Positions 23,036-34,979 of a stretch of DNA of 64,000 nucleotides are shown in pieces (positions within the stretch are counted from its first letter, which is position 1; every line of letters starts with the position of its first letter). The DNA lies in NCBI GenBank assembly GCA_028023455.1, contig JAQFVV010000501.1, forward strand, positions 188,001 to 252,000, read 5' to 3'. Made by a program: the position numbers and the translations under genes. This stretch comes from Epiperipatus broadwayi. Lineage: Eukaryota; Onychophora; Udeonychophora; Euonychophora; Peripatidae. The notes under the pieces were generated by a model. The model did no database searches. It was given only the letters and a program-made list of their open reading frames with translations, and was not told the DNA's origin.

Positions 23036-23810
23036 CTAAAATATCATTATACCATCATCACAAACTTTCGGGAAAACATTACTTAATTGATCTTTAATTA
23101 ATAATCTTTTTTAAAACACTAAGCATAAGAATACATTTTAAAGTATTTTCTCTCTTTATAATCATAATTATTTGGGTGCAGATAATATAATATCACAATA
23201 TCTTAGAAGGTGATGATATTATTCTGCAACTATAGAAGGCAGTGTGTGATAATATTGAAAGTGTCAGCATTCTTTTACTTCACCTGTACATTTTTTGAGC
23301 TTTTACATTTGTTTTTGTAAGCATTCTATACTGGAATATTTTATCATGCTATCCAGTGTGTTGATAGTAAAATTTTATAGTATGATAATCTAATGAATGA
23401 ACCATTCCTTGTAAGTCCATTTCTGTGACAAATAATAGGAAAGCTCTTATAACCCAATGATAGCACACTCATTTGTCAAGCCTTTGAACTATGTTCCAAT
23501 CTGGACTGATTAAGCCTAAAAGGTTTTTCAATATACTTGTTATTTTTAGGTAGTCAGCCCATAAGCAATCCAGATAACTATCTGATAATAGTCAGTAAAT
23601 AGATCTATCTACATATTTTTATCTGTAGAGCAAAACATCATCTGGAAATTGGATGTCTGGTGGGTACTGCCTTTTCTTTTACTGATCTTGTATTAATTAA
23701 TATTGGAAAAATTTTGCCCTGAGTAAAGCATTGCTTTACCTTTACTTTGTAATGTCAAAATATAATGCTAATATGATTTTTGCTTCTATTGATTCATTCA
23801 TCACTATATA
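23036..23810. other. Intergenic, no gene supported
   Basis: Text around 23,460-23,520 (GATAGCACACTCATTTGTCAAG, ATGTTCCAATCTGG) vaguely recalls a worn tRNA-derived SINE, but the boxes are too degenerate to call. Confidence 0.4.
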
Positions 23811-24873
23811 CACCTGGGTCTTGTTTTACGTGATAGATAGGTTCCTCAGAAAACACGCGCAAATGAAATCATTCAAAAATAGACGTAACTTACATTAAAA
23901 AAGGGGGGGTGCGGTCTGTGATTTTTCAAAATTCGCGTAAAAGCAAAGCACCAACATAAAATTACTTTAAAATTCGCGCAAAAAAAAAAAATAAGGAAAT
24001 AAAATATGACTAATAAAAAATTTCAAATTTGAAAAAAATTGATACAAGACAAACTTTTTTTAACTATAATATTTAATTTTATTCAAAATAATATATTTTT
24101 ATGCATAATTTACAGTACAGTAATATACATTTTTATACACGTTTTAATTATTATAGCTATTTGCCGAAAAACGCGTTCGTTTACACTCTCATGCTGTGTT
24201 AATGGTTTTCTGTTGACAATGTAATTAGTAATTAATCTTTGAGACGATGATTTTATTAATTGTTTATGAAACTAACAACTAAAAATTAAATTCTTATTTT
24301 TGTCTTTAATTTTCAATTCCGTTTAAAAATCAAATTTCACATCCCATTATTTCAAGTCACCGTAAGTAATTTTTAAATTGTTAATTACAATTAAAAATCA
24401 GATTTTCATTTTTAATTGTCAAATTTAATTGTGCCCACTGCTATTACTGACCTTTTAAAAATAAACTTGTGGACACTAAATGATTAATAATTGATTACGT
24501 TCTGTTTTAAAAAGCAAAAACAGAATGTGATTTAAAGTGCAAAATTAACATGCACAATGTTTGAACAAATTTACATTATAATCTTGTAAAATTTAATGTG
24601 TGTATACATAAAATGTGGAAATCATGATTTTAATTTCATTATTGCATAAAATCTTACTATTATAAAGCACTGAAAATATTGAAATTACTAAGTTTTTTTT
24701 TTTAAGTTGAAAGTCGAATTCCAATAATGTGCTATTACTTTCAATATAACGTAAGTGCACAAAATTTATTATTTAAAGTAATAGCACAATATCGGAGTTC
24801 GACTTCCGGTGAAACACGAATTGTGTAATTTCAAAATCGTGTTAAATAAGTCCACATAAAAAGAAACCCAGGT
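23811..24873. mobile_element. Non-autonomous TIR element (~1.06 kb) flanked by TATA
   Basis: The left end CACCTGGGTCTTGTTTTACGTG pairs with the right end, whose reverse complement reads ACCTGGGTTTCTTTTTATGTGG. Both ends sit in TATA sequence, possibly the target duplication. The interior has more CpG than its surroundings (ACACGCGCAAA, AAAATTCGCG) and no transposase. A long internal hairpin is annotated separately. Confidence 0.5.
24713..24803. repeat. Internal hairpin of the 23.8-24.9 kb element
   Basis: GTCGAATTCCAATAATGTGC TATTACTTT on the left pairs with AAAGTAATAGCACAAT and CGGAGTTCGAC on the right: 29-base arms with few mismatches and a 33-base centre. Confidence 0.7.
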
Positions 24874-24998
24874 ATATATATATATATCAGTGACAAAGCA
24901 TGACCTTTTTAGGAATGGAAGCACACTTCTTTTTTTATAATGTTTTTATTTCACTTGCCACAACAATTTTTATATAATAGTGTCTTATATATATATAT

Positions 24999-27038
24999 TA
25001 TAACGATCGAAAAGAAAGTGAAGATCGAATCTAACCACAAAAACAATATCTGCAACTACCAGGGTGCCATCTAGGCATTTGAGCCTAGAAAAATTTATAA
25101 AGTAGGCAGATACGCACTGTTAAGATTCCACTTTATTTAAATATTCCGATCGTTAGCCCAAGTCACTAGCTCAGCGGAGACGCACAGATAAAAATCTATA
25201 TCTTAATTTATATCTTAAATATCAATAAATAAAAGCCACTGCCAGAAATTAACACATAAAAATATTTATTTACGCACATATAAAATAACATTTAAATTTT
25301 GAGGAATAAGTTTAACATTTTAGATTTTTATATTAACTTTGAATTTTACATTTAACTAAGTTTCAATGAGTTTAATATTTTATTTAGATAGTCAAGTATG
25401 AATAGACTACATAGATCTGCATTTGAAAAGAAAATATTGATTTCTGCTTTAACCTTAGGCAACAAATTTTGCAACCAAACTGGCGCCAATCCATCTGATA
25501 CATTCATGTATTCAATGTAGCATGATACGACAACACAAAATACTATACTGTCAGGAATGTACATCTGATCAGTAAGTAGATTAGAGAAGACATTGTCTCT
25601 CCACCAACAGGAATGTGACATCTGTTGGTGAGTAGAACAATAAACAAAAAACTCCATAGGAATGGACTGCGGTCTTCTGCTGACTTACAAACCCATCCAT
25701 AGGCAAACAGAAGGTGTGTGGCGTATATATGCAATCCTGCCCGAAGCGGATCTCATACTACATCTACTAATTACACAAATATATCCAATCCATTGAGCCA
25801 ATTCAACTACGAAACGAATAACCTAAGATTACCCTCTCTTAATATAACTTTACAAAACTATATAGCCATTCACGCCCGACTTAAATTTAACATTTAGATA
25901 TGTTCGCACAAATGCATTTTATAAAATTTGTTTTAAAATGTTGCGTACAGATCAGCTGCACAGATTCCACGGTCAAAAACATTCCAAATTAAACACAACC
26001 GATCAAAATACAAAGTCATCGATAAACGTCACTTGCATAGGGAATATACAAATCCCATTAGCATTCATTGTAAGATGCTTGCAGTGATATCATTGACATA
26101 TATTCTAATCGAATGTGCAAACCACAACATTATCAACCGCTAACGAATCTATGCAACGTCTATACCCAACCTTAAATTTCCTCATTTAAAATTTAAACAA
26201 CAAATAATTTATACAATAAGAGAAAAAAAATGGAAATGATTTTTATCAATCGGAAAACATATAAAATTAAACATTATTAATTGATTTTAAACTTAAAAGT
26301 CAGATAGAAGTTCATAAGCTTGAATGAAAGTTCTTAATTATTTTTCAATTTAGAGTTCATGTCAATATAGCTTACGGTAGAAGAGTCCAGGTTTCTGCAA
26401 TCAATTCCCGCGATGCCTCCATTGGAAGATAATGTTCTGGAGATGGCAATAGCTGATTCAAGGTATCACAGTCTTTTCCTTTTTCTTTTAAATAGAGAGT
26501 GTGGTATGTGCGTCCTACCACAACTCTCAAACACACCACGCTGGAACTCAATATTTCTCTTTTTATAGTAAATCTCCAGATTGAATGAACAAAGACGTCA
26601 CTAATCCAAATTTTCGTTCGGGTCCGGGCTGAGGCTTGGTGCTTCCATTGGTCAAGCTAAAATCTCTTTATTCTCTTATCTAATTTACTCTCTGACTTTT
26701 TAATTAGACTGCTTTTGGATAATTAATAAACAATCATTTCCATTTACAGATTACAGGAATTAATTAATACCTGTTTTTATTTTTACTTACGTTATTTCTT
26801 TTTTAAACTATTTTTATATTTAAATCTTTTTTTATAAAAAAATACATTCAAATACCTTTTTTTATTTATTAAAAAAAAAATATTTTTAAAGTTTAGCATC
26901 TGTGCGAATATATACGTTTAACAAACATTTTAATTTTAGCATTTAGTTTTTTTTTCTTTTTAATACACTTATTTTTATATGCGAACTTAAAAGTTTTTAT
27001 TTCAATTTAATGTAACGACATATTTATATATCGTTACA
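24999..27038 (-). mobile_element. Possible solo LTR or large LTR-like element (~2.04 kb)
   Basis: On the minus strand it begins TGTAACGATATATAAA and ends CGATCGTTATA, a TGTAACG...CGTTA(C/T)A arrangement seen in many LTRs. Both sides are flanked by AT repeats, so a target duplication cannot be read. Inside, on the minus strand, a TATAAAAA box (plus 26,560-26,567) sits before a GC-richer stretch, and a CCGTAAGC splice-donor-like site lies at about 26,371-26,378. The element keeps more CpG than the neighbourhood. No gag or pol sequence is present. A host promoter or a different repeat class is possible. Confidence 0.35.
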
Positions 27039-27097
27039 ATATATATATATATATTACACACATCTAGAAAAATCTGAAACTCTCTTATCTGTAAATT

Positions 27098-27485
27098 AGA
27101 GAATATATTATCAGTATATTTTTATCTTCCAAATCATTTTAGCATTCTTAAAAGTTTTAATTATAAATTAGATCTTAGCGTTGTTTGAACTTTTTATAAT
27201 CAGCCGAGAATGTGTTAGCAAATTCATTCTTTGATATATAAAAACAATTCAACACACAGTAATTCCATACAAAAAATAATGAATTTGAATTGCTGATTCT
27301 AATCAGACTATGATCAGTTTAAATATAGATAATACATTATCAGTATATTTTTATCTTCCAAAGCCTTTTAACATTCTGAAAAGTTTGTACTGTAAATTAG
27401 ATCTTAGTATTGTTTGAACTTTTTATAATCAACCAAGAATGCATTAATCAAATTCATTCTTTGTGTATATAAAAACAATTCAACT
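27098..27485 (+). repeat. Direct duplication, ~160-bp units, ~228-bp spacing
   Basis: TTATCAGTATATTTTTATCT, TCCAAA, TAAATTAGATCTTAG, TTGTTTGAACTTTTTATAAT, AAATTCATTCTTTG and TATAAAAACAATTCAAC occur in order in both halves (from about 27,105 and 27,333). Confidence 0.8.
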
Positions 27486-29333
27486 GATGGTAAAAAAATT
27501 GTGAGTGAATTTTAATTAAAGCTTTTGGAAGTTTTAATGAATTTTTCTACAGAAGCATTCATTCCGTTCAATACATGGATGCTTGGTCCCTGATATATAT
27601 ATATATACAAATAAGAAATAGACCCAGTGCATATTGCTAACTTATAATCCAAGTGTAAAATGACCATCATTTTCCCCCCAACACTATGCTTTTTCCAGGA
27701 ATGCTATGTTGATCATCCCCTTAAAATTCAGACTGTCTTTATTCACAAGATAGCATTGCTGAAAAAACATTGTGTTGCTGGAATAGAGAGGGGTGATGAG
27801 CATTATATATATACTTTGAAGACTTAGTATATAAGGTAAAGGTTAAATATCATAGGTACATAGATTTCATCTATTAGTAATAGAAGTTATATGTTATAAT
27901 GATTATCTTTACAATATCTACATAAGTGATCATTTTATCAGCTTACTATATCAGGGTCCTTTTTTAACGTCTAGTTAATAAGAATTAGATATCCATTTAC
28001 TTAACTTAAATGGCTAGCCATACTAGTTATGGAATAGTTCCTTGAAAAATCCCTAAACTTGCTACTCTGACAAACATCTTGAAGCTCCATCTATTAGAAC
28101 TCCATTAGCATAGCAGGCGCATATGCTAACTATAAACCTTTGTAGTTAGTGCGCATGTGTAAAGAGTACTTGACTTCCACAATATTATATATATATCGTG
28201 CATTACTAAAACTTAAGTACATTTTTTAAACAGTGATTTTAATGCATATACAATAAAATTGCATTATTTATTGATGTTACTCCGATTAAAAATAAATCTA
28301 TCGTATTTCATTTTTCTCTGATGCGGAAAGATTACTTAATATTTTAAAATAATGTATAAAATTACCTTCAGACGAATGTTCGCAGCAAAGCTCCAGAGAT
28401 ATGTGCAAAGGCAATCATAACCGATTCACGTAACTTTTCTGATTTAAACATTATAAGTTAGCTAATTGAAATCAAAATAGAGGAAGTTAATTCTGCATAC
28501 TGTTTTAAGGCGATCCATTAGCGATAGATAAGTTTCAATTTCCAGTGACTTTCGTCAAAGACAGACTTTTTGTAGACGGGAAATAAAATCCTGATGTTTT
28601 TCAGAGCATTAAGATGTAATAATAGTAATACTAGGCTGAAAAACTGTTTATAAAGTGTGATAATGATTGAGAAAATATTGATGTGTGTGTCTGTGCGAGT
28701 GCGTTTCCATTTGCTACTTTCTATGGCCTGGGTTTAAATTTCATTCAGGTCACTTGTCAACCCCATGACCTGGATTTACATTTCAGCCATTTAAAATATG
28801 CAAATTTTCTTTTAGGTTTGAACTAAGCTTGAAAATTCTTTCGGATAGCTAGCCATTAGGTAACCGATCTGGCCATCAAACAGAAGTTGCAAAATGAGGA
28901 TTTGTGTAGTTACTTATAGCTGGAGAGAAAAGTCAAATTGTAAAATGGCTCAAATCCTGGCAATTGGTCACTCTGGTGAATAATTCGCCCTCTTTATTGT
29001 GTCTGTTAGAGGTCTGCTGAAGAATTTTTTTTTACATGCAAGAAATGATTTAGAAGCTGTTTTATCTGTTCATCTATAATAAATATTGAATGCTATTAGA
29101 ATACTTTTAAATAATCAATATTCATGTTTACTGCATTCTATTGCAAACATAAGTATTTCAGATCACTAGCCTTTATTCAAAATAAAATAAGAGGACCATT
29201 TCACATTTTGCAAACACGTCAGCTAGAAATAACTTTGTCAGGTATGGTAAGGTTTTAAATGCTAGCGAAACGTGTCATAAATTTTAATTAATAACAGTGA
29301 TATCAGTTATAATTTATAGTATATGTAGTGTGG
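27486..29333. other. Intergenic; weak foldback near 27.65-27.82 kb, otherwise no gene
   Basis: CATCATTTTCCCCCCAACAC...TGCTTTTTCCAG faces CTGAAAAAACATTGTG...GGGGTGATGAG as an imperfect inverted repeat. The remainder to 29.3 kb gives no readable protein on either strand. Confidence 0.4.
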
Positions 29334-29465
29334 TATGATAATTCTTTTTTTTTCATGTGTCATAGCATCAGCCGAGAAGCGAACCCGCTAACCCGGGACA
29401 ACTGCTTGTAAGGCGGCTGTGCTGACCACTCGACCACCAACGCTTGACATATGATAATTCTTTTT
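29334..29465 (-). mobile_element. tRNA-derived retroposed sequence with 16-bp target duplication
   Basis: The direct repeat TATGATAATTCTTTTT is present at 29,334-29,349 and again at 29,450-29,465. Between them, on the minus strand, is a tRNA-like sequence (29,365-29,444) followed by a short tail and an A-run. Box A-like TGGTCGAGTGGTCAG and box B-like GGTTCGCTTCTC are clear. The anticodon-loop position reads CTTACAA. Intact target duplication and A-tail show LINE-mediated retroposition that is fairly recent. Confidence 0.8.
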
Positions 29466-31426
29466 GGCTAATTCTTCTGCTAGCATGTTTGCGTTAGTGT
29501 TATATTGCCGTATGCATTTTAACAAGATGGTAGAGTCTTGAACCCAAAGATACATGTTGAAGATCAGTTCTCAGTTAATTAAAAAATAAAAAGAAATTAG
29601 TTTGGTTGTTCGAATATGTGTTGTATTTGACCTATTTGAACATTACATGATATCTTGTGCAAATATTTTTTAATACTTTTATAATGTTAATATTTTCCAT
29701 GATATCAATATAATATTTTTTTTTACTAAATAATTATATTGATTTATTAAATTACTGTCTGCCAATGAAAATGCTTTTATTCATTTTTTTCTCTTGTAGA
29801 TGTTTATACTTGAAATAAAAAAAGGATTTCTTATTATATAAGAATATATGAGTTTTTATAAAGACTGTATTCATAGTTATACCAATATAAATTAAAATAT
29901 ATTCAACCATGCATGCTTATACGTCATTAGTGGTTATTTGATTAATGACAGTATAATCATATGAGCGTGTATAATAAACTATTTGCAAATAAATAATAAG
30001 CTTCCTACATGTCAGTCGGGAATTAATAAACCTCCTTTAATGCAATGCGATGCACTGTGATTTCTTTTTCAGTGTCAGGAATATCTCAGCCACTATGCCC
30101 AGAGATACCTGTTAGCCACTTTACCTTTTCTTTCCATTTCCTGTCCTAAGTTTTTCCCATATTCTTTTCTATCCTGATCCATCTCCATTTTCACAACATA
30201 ATCTTTGTCAACTTCATGGCCTTTAAATCTAAATTCCTTTTTATCTTTTCCCAAACCCAACATAAAAACCAAGAACCCACTTTCTGTATAATCACTTTGT
30301 TTATGTTTATTGTTTCACAACTTCATTATTTGTATCCCTTTTGCATTAGTTCAGCATTTTTTCATGCCACCTCTAATGGCAATTTGAATAAATATTTCAA
30401 CAACTAGTTGTTGGAGTTTATTTATTGCTTCTGGTGTAAAATGAAAAGCACTTTCTTTTTTATGAGTATTGGGTTTTCAATGTTAAATTTACTAACTATG
30501 GATTATTCAATTTCACATTAAGTGGTAAAACTAATATTAGAAAAATAAATTGTGTAATTTGACTAATTATTTTTACACTGATCCAAATATCCATACTTTT
30601 ATTTTGACAGCTGATGCAGAAATGGTCAGATCTGTTGTCAGGAACATCTTGAATAATTGCACAATTAAATATAGTCTTATATTGATTTGTCTTCCATCCA
30701 TATTGCAGATTAGAAATGAAGTTTTTAGCTTGAATATCATAGCATTTGCTCGCAAAGTATCCTAAAACAATTAATGCTTTTAAGCAACTTCCAAGTAGAG
30801 TCTTGTCAAATCTCAAAAAAGAATGTTAATATTTTTAAAAGGGGATTAGTCAGATACAGTAAGTAAGAATCTTGGTATAATAAAATTAATAATACCTTTC
30901 TTTTACATTTTTTGATGCAAACTTATTGCTTCAACAAATAATAAGCTCTGATGAAGACTATTGGAAGTCAAAACTGAAAAAATTGAAATAGATAAAATTA
31001 TTTGTAGAACAATATGGCTGTATTGAAGAAAGTGTAAAAGAAATAAGTTATTAATTATATTTATCTTGGTACATAGTGTACTATTTTCTGTTGTTAATAT
31101 GAATCAGATTAATTTATTTTCACTTCATCGGAATGAATTATCAAGCCACATCTTGAAACTATTCTATCAGTTTTGAAACTTTAGCATCATTTATTATACT
31201 TTTAATAACTAATATTTTTACAAGTGTACTTCATTTATGTTTTGTTATTTAATAAACATTATCAATTTGATTTAAATTAAACTGGTCTCTAGTTTATCAA
31301 AATCATTTATACATTCATTCATCAACTGATAACCAGATATATACTTACACACATCTCATTTTTATATAAAAATACAGTAATATGTTTGGATGGATCTTTA
31401 AATCAATTGGAACCTATATAGAGATG
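29466..31426. other. Intergenic; contains a PLE-end-like motif at 30,948-30,975
   Basis: At 30,948 the plus strand has CTGATGA, A, GACT, ATTGGA, AGTC, AAAACTG: the same design as 32,658-32,684 (minus) but with CAAAA in place of GAAA. It is embedded in sequence (TTTCTTTTACA ... TGTAAAAGAAAT) that forms weak inverted repeats around it. The overlapping open stretches at 30.5-30.8 kb on both strands have no recognisable content. Confidence 0.4.
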
Positions 31427-31814
31427 TAGTAGTTGCTATCTAGTGTAAATTTACCCGTGAAGAGAGCCGAAGGCAGATTTCTCCCTGAGTTCGAATACTG
31501 AAGTGTAACGGAATCCGAAAGATGGGTCAGGTATGGATGAACTATCCCAAATTGTATCAAAATTTAATGTGTAAACTTAGAGCTAGTCCATTGGAGGTAG
31601 ATATGATCATAGGTTAGGTACTTCATTGTGTCATTCACAGCATCCTACCAGAAGACCCTGGGTCTGACCGTAGTGAGATGCATTTTCTCTTTTCTAGTGG
31701 AAACCCAGATCATTACAAGATATAGATATATTGTATATGCCCAATCAAATATATGTGAAGTAGAAAATCAAATCTTTCCTTGTATAAAATTTAAAATAGA
31801 AATAAAACGTCATG
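31427..31814. other. Intergenic; possible worn SINE
   Basis: A box B-like GAGTTCGAATAC at about 31,490 and a less AT-rich composition suggest an old tRNA-derived repeat. No convincing box A was seen. The 67-codon open stretch at 31,628 has no motif. Confidence 0.3.
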
Positions 31815-32110
31815 TTAATAATTTTTATTAGTCTTTCATTACATTAGACTATTAATTACTCAGCAAATAAAAAATTAAATTAATGCATAACCCAAAAAGC
31901 AACCCTTGCTCTGGTAGTGGATTGGAGATGACCATTATATTAAATTTCACTATACCACTCCCACACAAGGTAGGGACTGGTTTCTATCCATTTTAATATT
32001 TTGCAGAGGAGTGTAATCCTAAACATATGACCAAGACAGTGGCATATTTTCTGCTGAATGAACATTCATCGGTTGGCCCAGATCATAATCTTTCTCACAT
32101 ATCTGTATCA
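31815..32110 (-). repeat. Family B repeat, copy near 32.0 kb
   Basis: Shared blocks are TTTTTATTAGTCTTTCATTA, TTTCACTATACCACTCCCACACAAGGTAGGGACTGGTTTCTATCC and, on the minus strand at 32,050-32,090, CTGGGCCAACCGATGAATG. The hammerhead core is degraded (CCGATGA, weak stem II, AGAAAA). Confidence 0.6.
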
Positions 32111-32214
32111 TTGTTCACTATATTCAGTATATATAAATAACCAATTATTATAGTTTAATTGATAAGTGTAAAATTTACCATCTTCAGAACTTTAGCACAA
32201 AATTTTTAATGGAA

Positions 32215-32420
32215 GTATATTAACAATTTTTATTAGTTCTTCATTAGACTAGAGATTATCCACTTAAGGAATAATATTTCTGTAGTGTAACTTTCACTAC
32301 ATTACTCTTTTGTATCTATCTGCTTTTAACATCTTGTGGAGGGAAATATATGTTAAAAAGATGTATGCTCCCCAAGATGTACATTTCGTGCTGAACCAGC
32401 ACTCATCAGATGTATGAAAT
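32215..32420 (-). repeat. Family B repeat, copy near 32.3 kb, with hammerhead
   Basis: It has ACAATTTTTATTAGTTCTTC, TAGACTAGAGATTATCCACTTA, AATATTTCTGTAGTGTAACTTTCACTAC and the CTTGTGGAGG block. The minus strand carries a hammerhead core annotated separately. It lies 100 bp from the preceding copy in the same orientation. Confidence 0.65.
32370..32415 (-). ncRNA. Hammerhead ribozyme candidate, family B (best core and stem II)
   Basis: Minus strand: CTGATGA (32,409-32,403), GTGCTG/CAGCAC stem II with GTT loop (six perfect pairs), GAAA (32,387-32,384), then a palindromic ATGTACAT stem III strand, ATC triplet, and TTGGGG. The stem I partner is altered here: the bases before CTGATGA read ATACAT and not GGTCAA, so this copy is probably uncleavable in cis although its core is intact. 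Confidence 0.55.
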
Positions 32421-32577
32421 ATATATAATAATAATGTAAAAGCCTGTCTGAAATATATATTAAAAAATTTGAAAGATTAATTTCTTGAAATATTTCAATA
32501 TAAGAAATATAAAACATTCACCACATGAAGTAGATATTACACAATTGAAATATTTCAATTTTGAAATATAGAGTTTA

Positions 32578-32830
32578 TAATATTACTTTTTATAAATCTC
32601 CACATATACACTCTAATTTAAAATCTTTTTTATATAATTCCTTCAATTTTCTAACAGTTTCGACTGTCCTGTAGTCTTCATCAGAGCTACAGCATTTAAA
32701 CATATAATTACCTAACCATTATTTTATGTACATATAAAAAAAATTAAAGGAAAATTAAAGCAATTATATAAAAAAAAAAAAAAAATTGCATTAGTGTGTA
32801 TATGTCGAGATTTATAAAAAGTAATATATA
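32578..32830 (-). mobile_element. Foldback of PLE-end-like sequence around a hammerhead-like core
   Basis: The left arm (ATATTACTTTTTATAAATCT, CACATATACACTCTAAT, TATATAATTCCTTCAATTTTC) is matched in reverse complement by the right arm (about 32,748-32,830: GAAAATTAAAGCAATTATAT, ATTAGTGTGTATATG, AGATTTATAAAAAGTAATAT). Between them, minus strand, is CTGATGA, A, GACT, a 7-base loop, AGTC, GAAAC (32,684-32,658). Arms of about 75 bases. The arrangement mirrors, at small scale, the inverted terminal arms of the PLE at 1.6-6 kb. Confidence 0.6.
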
Positions 32831-33513
32831 TGAATATATGAAGGAATGCAAAAAAAAGTAAAGGAGAAGATATAAGTTTGGAATATATGTATAAATTATA
32901 TATTATAAAACTGAAAGCATAAAATATTATAAGTATGAAATATAAATAACAATTCTAAAAACATTTGAGTTTTTCTCATTTTGTTTTCATGTATAATATA
33001 TATATATATATAGGGCTCAAAAGAACTGTAACAGAATTCTTTGCTATTTCTTATTCTTCTCAATTGGTGGCGCTATTTGCCTTCTTTTATTGTTGATTGT
33101 TAAAACCATCATTTAAAAGAAAAACCGTTCCTCTGCATGATTTTCTCATTTCATTATTTCAAAAGTAAAAAGGCTAATAATAACAAAGAATTGGTGGAGG
33201 GATTAATTAATTTTAGAAATTCATTATACCTCAAGAGGAACTTTTATAAAGTGCTTTTATCGTAATTTTACAGCATTTATTATTTAGTTTTTTATAAATG
33301 TATTTAATAGCAAATTGATTCAATATAGATATGCAGTGGTTTGCTTTTAAAATTACAAGTTGAAATTAAACGATATTTTATATCCTATAGTGATTTTTGT
33401 TTAACTGCTTTTAAAATCTCCATTAGATAATAAATGAAGATTTAAATGAATTGTATTTCACCACCATCCGCTCTTTCTATCACTCTCTTTTATTTATATA
33501 TGTGTGTCAAAGC
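32831..33513. other. Intergenic, no gene seen
   Basis: Contains a TA microsatellite at about 32,996-33,012. No coding or repeat assignment. Confidence 0.45.
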
Positions 33514-33581
33514 GTTGACCGGGAAGCGAACCCTGGGCCAGCTGCTTGGAAGGCAGCTATGCTAACCGCTAGGCCATCAAC
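33514..33581 (-). ncRNA. tRNA-Gly(TCC)-like sequence (SINE head or tRNA pseudogene)
   Basis: On the minus strand the sequence starts GTTGATGGCCTAGCGGTTAG, giving an acceptor strand and D-arm with box A. The anticodon stem GCTGC/GCAGC closes loop CTTCCAA, with anticodon TCC. The T-arm has GGTTCGCTTCCC. The acceptor 3' strand GGTCAAC pairs with GTTGA. The cloverleaf is good but the acceptor stem is short of pairs. It is related to the sequence at 29,365-29,444, so both belong to one tRNA-derived SINE family. Confidence 0.65.
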
Positions 33582-34979
33582 TCTTGACTTCCACCTCTTT
33601 ATAACAAATGTTTCCAATGAGTGCAATTGACTTCATTTTGGTGAATTTTTTTAAAATTACCTTTAGGATGTTTACATCCAAGAATCTCTTTTATATTTTT
33701 GCAAAAATATATTATTTGGGATTGATTTTAATTAAAATAATTTAACCCTCTATTTGCGATTAAATATATATATATATATTTTTATAAGGATTCTTCTATT
33801 TCTTTTTTTAATTCCAATCTGCTTTTTATTTAATTACTAAAGGGTGCAAATAAATAAATAAAGGCAAATTCCAGATATACCCTCTACTGAACGATCTTCT
33901 TTTCGCCTTGGAAACACAATAAAATTACTTCATCTTAGCATTGAAAGTATATCAAAATCAGTAATGGCGGTCCACTGTAAATTAGCCGTCCTGCTCAGCA
34001 GAATGTTGGTGTAATTATACTTCAAGATGACACCTTATTTTTATAATAATGCATATCTTCTTAAAATTTCTGGATTTACATTGATTATTGATAAATGTAT
34101 TCTAAATATGCTGTGGCTACCCTTGTTTCAAATTACCTTGTAGAGCAAGCAACATCTATTGAAAATAGTCCAAACGATAGTGCAGATAGTTTTTATGTAT
34201 GCAATGTTTACACACACACATACAATAAAAATTAGCCACTCTTGTCTACCAGATCTTCTTACAGCTTTCTTTGCAGGATATTTCCAATGTTCATAGTAGT
34301 CTTTGGAATTATGTAAATAAGGATCAAACAGGGCATGGTCATAGTAGTCTTTTGAGATTATGTAAATAAGGATCTAACAGGTTGTCAACCTGTAGAATGT
34401 ATGAATGTAAACACTATGCACTTATTTTACAAGGAACAATATTTCATTCATGAAGAAGAAAAACAGAAACAACTTCTATTTAGGCTTTGTTTTGGTAAAA
34501 AGTGGTTCATCATCACTTGCTTAAATACTGATATTAGTTCAATTTCCACATAGCCAACATAAACAAAGTCTGATCACAATCTGCATTCTTATAGTTGAAA
34601 GCTATTCTATTCTGAGATGGAATTGGAGAAAAACTAACTTAAGTCAATATATTGAGTATCTTGAATAAAACAATAAAATCTCTTCAATTTCCTCTTGCTA
34701 TGAAAGGGTAAACACACTTGTAATAACAGCTTTCAGAGAGTTCATTATCTCTTGTGGATATTATAAACAATTGTAATAAAACTAGAAGTGGCCCTTATAC
34801 AATTTTTATCTACCAAAGATCTGGAAATTTCTGACAAATGATAAAATCATTGAATGGTGCCAGATATGGAGACAGGCCATGGAGAAACCAAGAACTTTAC
34901 AGAACCTAATTATAAGGCCTGGAGACTTTGATGAAAGCTTAGTGGAGATAAAAGCTTCTTAAAAAGCCCCCTAATGTCA
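33582..34979. other. Intergenic; a 48-bp tandem duplication at 34,292-34,386
   Basis: CATAGTAGTCTTTGGAATTA and TGTAAATAAGGATCAAACAGG repeat once with small changes. Otherwise there is no recognised gene; a (CA)n-like patch is near 34,210. Confidence 0.5.

Noticed and set aside
30496-30816. Overlapping ORFs of 106, 71 and 60 aa on both strands
   Set aside because: No recognisable motif; open on both strands by chance in AT-rich DNA.
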